The notes under the pieces were generated by a model. That model had not been told where the DNA came from. It made no database searches and saw only the letters and a program-made list of their open reading frames with translations. A stretch of DNA of 64,000 nucleotides from an uncultured Acetatifactor sp. (GTDB lineage: Bacteria > Bacillota > Clostridia > Lachnospirales > Lachnospiraceae): assembly GCA_934433135.1 (NCBI GenBank), contig CAKRZO010000018.1, positions 1-64,000 of the forward strand, in the 5' to 3' direction. Below are positions 61,695-64,000 of this stretch, piece after piece. How positions within the stretch are numbered: position 1 is the stretch's first letter; every line of letters starts with the position of its first letter. The position numbers and the translations under genes were made by a program.

Positions 61695-63077
61695 TTATCT
61701 TATGCAGAGGCTATCTGTCATAACGCAACGGCGTCTCTTGGTAAAACTCTGAGCGCTGGTAAGGCCTTCGCCGGTACGGCTTGCGATAGTAAAGGTGCAA
61801 TATCCTTCTCCGCCGAAGCCAAGTGCGGAATAAGAAGGTCCGTTCTTTACCAGAATAGCGGTATCGATCGCCTTGGCATATTTGGTAATGTTATCCACGT
61901 TCTTGGAATGGATATGTGCGGAGTGGCGGTTGCCATGCTCCAGCCATACTGCCTTTTCTACTGCGTCCTCAAAATCTTTGGCACGGACAATTCCCAGGAT
62001 GGGCATCATCAATTCGGTTGTGATCAAAGGGTGCTCTTTTTCTCCTTCGAAGATAATGCAACGGATGTTATCCGGAACGCTTACACCGATCATGCCAAGC
62101 AAGGTCTTGGCATCCCGGCCTACGCACTTACGGTTCAGTCCCTTGGGTGTCAGTACGGTATTTACCAGCTTATCCTGCTCTTCCTTGGAAGCCAGGTAGC
62201 ATCCCTGCTCAGTCAGCATATAATGCATGAGTTCATCCAGGATGGAAGAAACGGCAACCACCTCTTTTTCCGCAATACAAGGCAGGTTGTTGTCAAAAGT
62301 ACAGCCATTTACAATGTCTGCTGCTGCTTTGCGGATGTCTGCTGTCTCATCTACCAGTGCGGGAGGGTTGCCGGCGCCTGCACCGATTCCTCTTTTACCG
62401 GAAGAAAGAACTGCGGTTACTACTCCGGGTCCTCCGGTAGCCACCAGAAGGGGAATATCTTTGTGCTTCATCATAATGCCGCTGGTTTCCAGTGTTGGTT
62501 TTTCCACAGTGCAGGCCACGTTGTCCGGGCCGCCGGCTTCTAAGGAAGCTTCATTAATCAGGTTGATCGCATAAATCGTTGTTTTGATTGCCTGAGGGTG
62601 TGGGTTGAATACCACGGTATTGCCGCCGGCAATCATTCCCATGGAATTACACAGTACAGTTTCACTGGGATTGGTGCAGGGGGTAATGGCCCCGATTACA
62701 CCGAACGGTCCCATCTCAATCAGGGTAAGTCCCCTGTCGCCCGACCATGCCGTAGTGGTAATGTCCTCGGTTCCCGGTGTCTTCTCCGCAACCAGGATGT
62801 GTTTTAAAATCTTATGCCCTACATTTCCCATGCCGGTTTCCTGTACTCCCATGCGGGCAAGGGTTTCAGCCTGCTCCTTGGTTTTCTTCCGGATATTGGA
62901 AATGATCTTTTCTCTCTGATCCATGGACATATTTCTGACAACTGCCTGAGAAGCCTTGGCAGCTGCAATTGCATCATTCATATCGGTGAAAACGCCGTGC
63001 TTTCCGACAGGGCTTTCCGAGATCTGAAGTTTGGCAATTACTTCCTGTACAATATCATTTACCATTTGCTCGTTCAT
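61695..63077 (-). CDS. pduP: CoA-acylating aldehyde dehydrogenase (PduP type)
   Basis: A 460-aa enzyme converting propionaldehyde to propionyl-CoA. The catalytic Cys267 is in FDNNLPCIAEKEVV, and GAITPCTNPSET and ATGGPGVV are typical of this family. An N-terminal encapsulation helix, MVNDIVQEVIAKLQI, directs it into the compartment. It lies between the alcohol dehydrogenase and GlcG-like genes. Confidence 0.94.
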   Translation of the reverse strand: MNEQMVNDIVQEVIAKLQISESPVGKHGVFTDMNDAIAAAKASQAVVRNMSMDQREKIISNIRKKTKEQAETLARMGVQETGMGNVGHKILKHILVAEKTPGTEDITTTAWSGDRGLTLIEMGPFGVIGAITPCTNPSETVLCNSMGMIAGGNTVVFNPHPQAIKTTIYAINLINEASLEAGGPDNVACTVEKPTLETSGIMMKHKDIPLLVATGGPGVVTAVLSSGKRGIGAGAGNPPALVDETADIRKAAADIVNGCTFDNNLPCIAEKEVVAVSSILDELMHYMLTEQGCYLASKEEQDKLVNTVLTPKGLNRKCVGRDAKTLLGMIGVSVPDNIRCIIFEGEKEHPLITTELMMPILGIVRAKDFEDAVEKAVWLEHGNRHSAHIHSKNVDNITKYAKAIDTAILVKNGPSYSALGFGGEGYCTFTIASRTGEGLTSAQSFTKRRRCVMTDSLCIR

Positions 63078-63157
63078 ATTATCCTCATTTCATCAGACGC
63101 CTTCGTATCTGTTTTGGGTATTACAGTTTCTGCATTGCTGCTTAAGCGTCTGTGTTT

Positions 63158-63682
63158 TTATTGCTGTCCGGTTAATTCCGAAAAAGTTTTTTCCGCAAAA
63201 TGCGCCAGATAGGTATCCTGGGCAGCGCTGCCTCCGCTTACGCCGAAAGCGCCTATGATGCGTCCGTTTACCTTTAAAGGCACACCGCCTCCGAAAATCA
63301 CGATGCGTCCCTTATTGGTATGCTGGATCCCATACAGTTCTGCACCCGAAGCGGCGAGCTTTCCCAGTTCCTCCGTAGACATCTTAAAGGCAATTGCCGT
63401 ATAGGTCTTGTTCAGAGCCACATCGTAGCTTCCTATGTAGGCATCGTCCATACAACGCACTGCTACGGGATTCCCATGAGAGTCGGAAACTGCCGTCACA
63501 ACTCTCATACTCATATTTTTGGCTTCCTGCTCCACTTTTTTCATGAGCACTTCCGCAAAATCCAGGGTGATATCCGCTGTCATATGCGTGACATTTGCAG
63601 ACGTATCCGCAGCGGATCCAAATCCGTTCTTTTCCAAAATTTCCCGAACCGTTCTGGCTATAACTTGCTCATTTTTTTCCAT
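63158..63682 (-). CDS. GlcG/HbpS (PduO C-terminal) domain protein with encapsulation-like helix
   Basis: A 174-aa protein. Residues 45-174 form the GlcG/HbpS/PduO C-terminal domain (VTAVSDSHGNPVAVRCMDDA and GAFGVSGGSAAQD). The N-terminus EQVIARTVREILEKNG resembles an encapsulation peptide. Its role in compartments is unclear; haem or cofactor binding has been reported for relatives. It occupies the position between the aldolase and aldehyde dehydrogenase genes seen in fucose/rhamnose BMC loci. Confidence 0.85.
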   Translation of the reverse strand: MEKNEQVIARTVREILEKNGFGSAADTSANVTHMTADITLDFAEVLMKKVEQEAKNMSMRVVTAVSDSHGNPVAVRCMDDAYIGSYDVALNKTYTAIAFKMSTEELGKLAASGAELYGIQHTNKGRIVIFGGGVPLKVNGRIIGAFGVSGGSAAQDTYLAHFAEKTFSELTGQQ

Positions 63683-63722
63683 AACAAATGTCCGTTTCTG
63701 GTTTCAGGCTTTATGTCAGATC

Positions 63723-64000
63723 CTATTTCATACCTAACTGAGCCATAACCTGTTTGGTAATCTCAGCAACGATCTCAGGGCTTACACTCTTAGGCTCGGA
63801 GCTTACGGAACCGGTGCATGCGCCGCCGCAGTTGTGGCAGTTTACGCCGTCCTTGTTTTGGCACAGGTTAGCAGGATGTTTGCCGGGAAGACCGAACTTA
63901 CGTCTGATTTCGTAGAGCTTTTCAACGGTTGCTTTGTCAAATTCCTTCGGTCCGCCAAGCATCTTGGACTTGTACAATAATTCTGCATAGAATTCTACGG
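63723..64000 (-). CDS. Class II aldolase, C-terminal part with Cys linker and encapsulation peptide
   Basis: The frame is open to the window edge (VEFYAELLYKSKMLGGPKEF), so only the last 90 or so codons are present. The segment EFYAELLYKSKMLGGPKEF fits the C-terminus of class II (fuculose/rhamnulose phosphate) aldolases found in BMC operons. It is followed by a linker with CHNCGGACTG and a C-terminal amphipathic helix SPEIVAEITKQVMAQLGMK, an encapsulation peptide. The TTG-led frame starting at 63977 is not the true start. The enzyme would yield lactaldehyde and dihydroxyacetone phosphate. Confidence 0.85.
   Translation of the reverse strand, partial: VEFYAELLYKSKMLGGPKEFDKATVEKLYEIRRKFGLPGKHPANLCQNKDGVNCHNCGGACTGSVSSEPKSVSPEIVAEITKQVMAQLGMK

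Noticed and set aside
1..64000. CRISPR array, insertion sequence, integrase, phage genes
   Set aside because: No regularly spaced repeats with unique spacers, and no transposase, integrase or phage-like protein was found. The 103/104-bp direct repeats lack any mobility gene.

Overview
The window looks like a chromosomal segment of a low-GC Gram-positive anaerobe of the Lachnospiraceae type (Clostridium cluster XIVa). This rests on gene content, not on a search: a Gram-positive Tad/Flp pilus locus with DUF6382-FHA and DUF5702 proteins, a DUF4358 lipoprotein/MBOAT/DHHW operon, a DUF2975/YozG-type regulator pair, a Yte/Ytc-like pectin-oligosaccharide operon and a fucose/rhamnose-type bacterial microcompartment (BMC). 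Nearly all genes are on the minus strand. No rRNA, CRISPR array, transposase, integrase or phage gene was seen.

Layout, left to right. 1-3.6 kb: tRNA-Ser(GCT) with its own promoter, then housekeeping genes (PlsC acyltransferase, two-subunit class I fumarase, HIT protein, rhomboid protease). 3.7-13.5 kb: a Tad pilus operon read right to left: TadZ, CpaF ATPase, TadB, TadC, a 56-aa Flp pilin, DUF5702 protein, TadE-like pseudopilin with a Cys/His tail, prepilin peptidase, a second TadE, DUF6382-FHA. 14-23 kb: DUF2508 protein, glycogen branching enzyme, a TPR/acidic-repeat/AAA-like protein, KsgA, and a surface-polymer acylation set (DUF4358 lipoprotein, MBOAT, DHHW). 23.5-27.6 kb: an ABC-F ATPase converging on a DUF4173-like membrane protein, an XRE regulator and DUF2975. 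27.9-36.4 kb: a decaying accessory stretch with a deleted AAA/DUF4143 pseudogene, an FAD oxidoreductase, PocR-AraC and AraC regulators, a truncated glycyl-radical activase, a broken DUF5107 gene, and a three-gene cassette (PHP fragment, MFS transporter, sugar isomerase) between 103/104-bp direct repeats. 36.4-47 kb: a pectin/rhamnogalacturonan-type utilisation operon (solute-binding protein, two permeases, GH105, a SipW-type secreted protein, GH27, zinc ribbon, Gfo/Idh/MocA) under a membrane AraC regulator. 47-55 kb: a nucleotidyltransferase-sugar kinase fusion, an SGNH esterase, AraC and XRE regulators, a MATE exporter and a DeoR regulator. 55.4-64 kb: a BMC operon (class II aldolase C-terminus, GlcG/PduO-like protein, CoA-acylating aldehyde dehydrogenase, alcohol dehydrogenase, four BMC-H proteins, PduL, EutN/PduN-type vertex protein, PduS, PduT) running off the right edge.

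How the genes may fit together (inference): GH105, the esterase and the ABC transporter would release and import pectin oligosaccharides. Rhamnose or fucose would be cleaved by the aldolase to lactaldehyde, reduced to 1,2-propanediol, dehydrated by a glycyl-radical enzyme expected just beyond the right edge, and dismutated in the compartment to propanol and propionyl-phosphate. A PocR-domain AraC regulator and a DeoR regulator are candidate controllers.

Most notable for a second look: a Cys motif shared by two unrelated BMC cargo enzymes next to their encapsulation helices; a BMC-H shell gene with two well-supported starts and a basic N-terminal extension; the direct-repeat-flanked cassette that splits the DUF5107 gene; and a dispersed palindromic intergenic repeat family.
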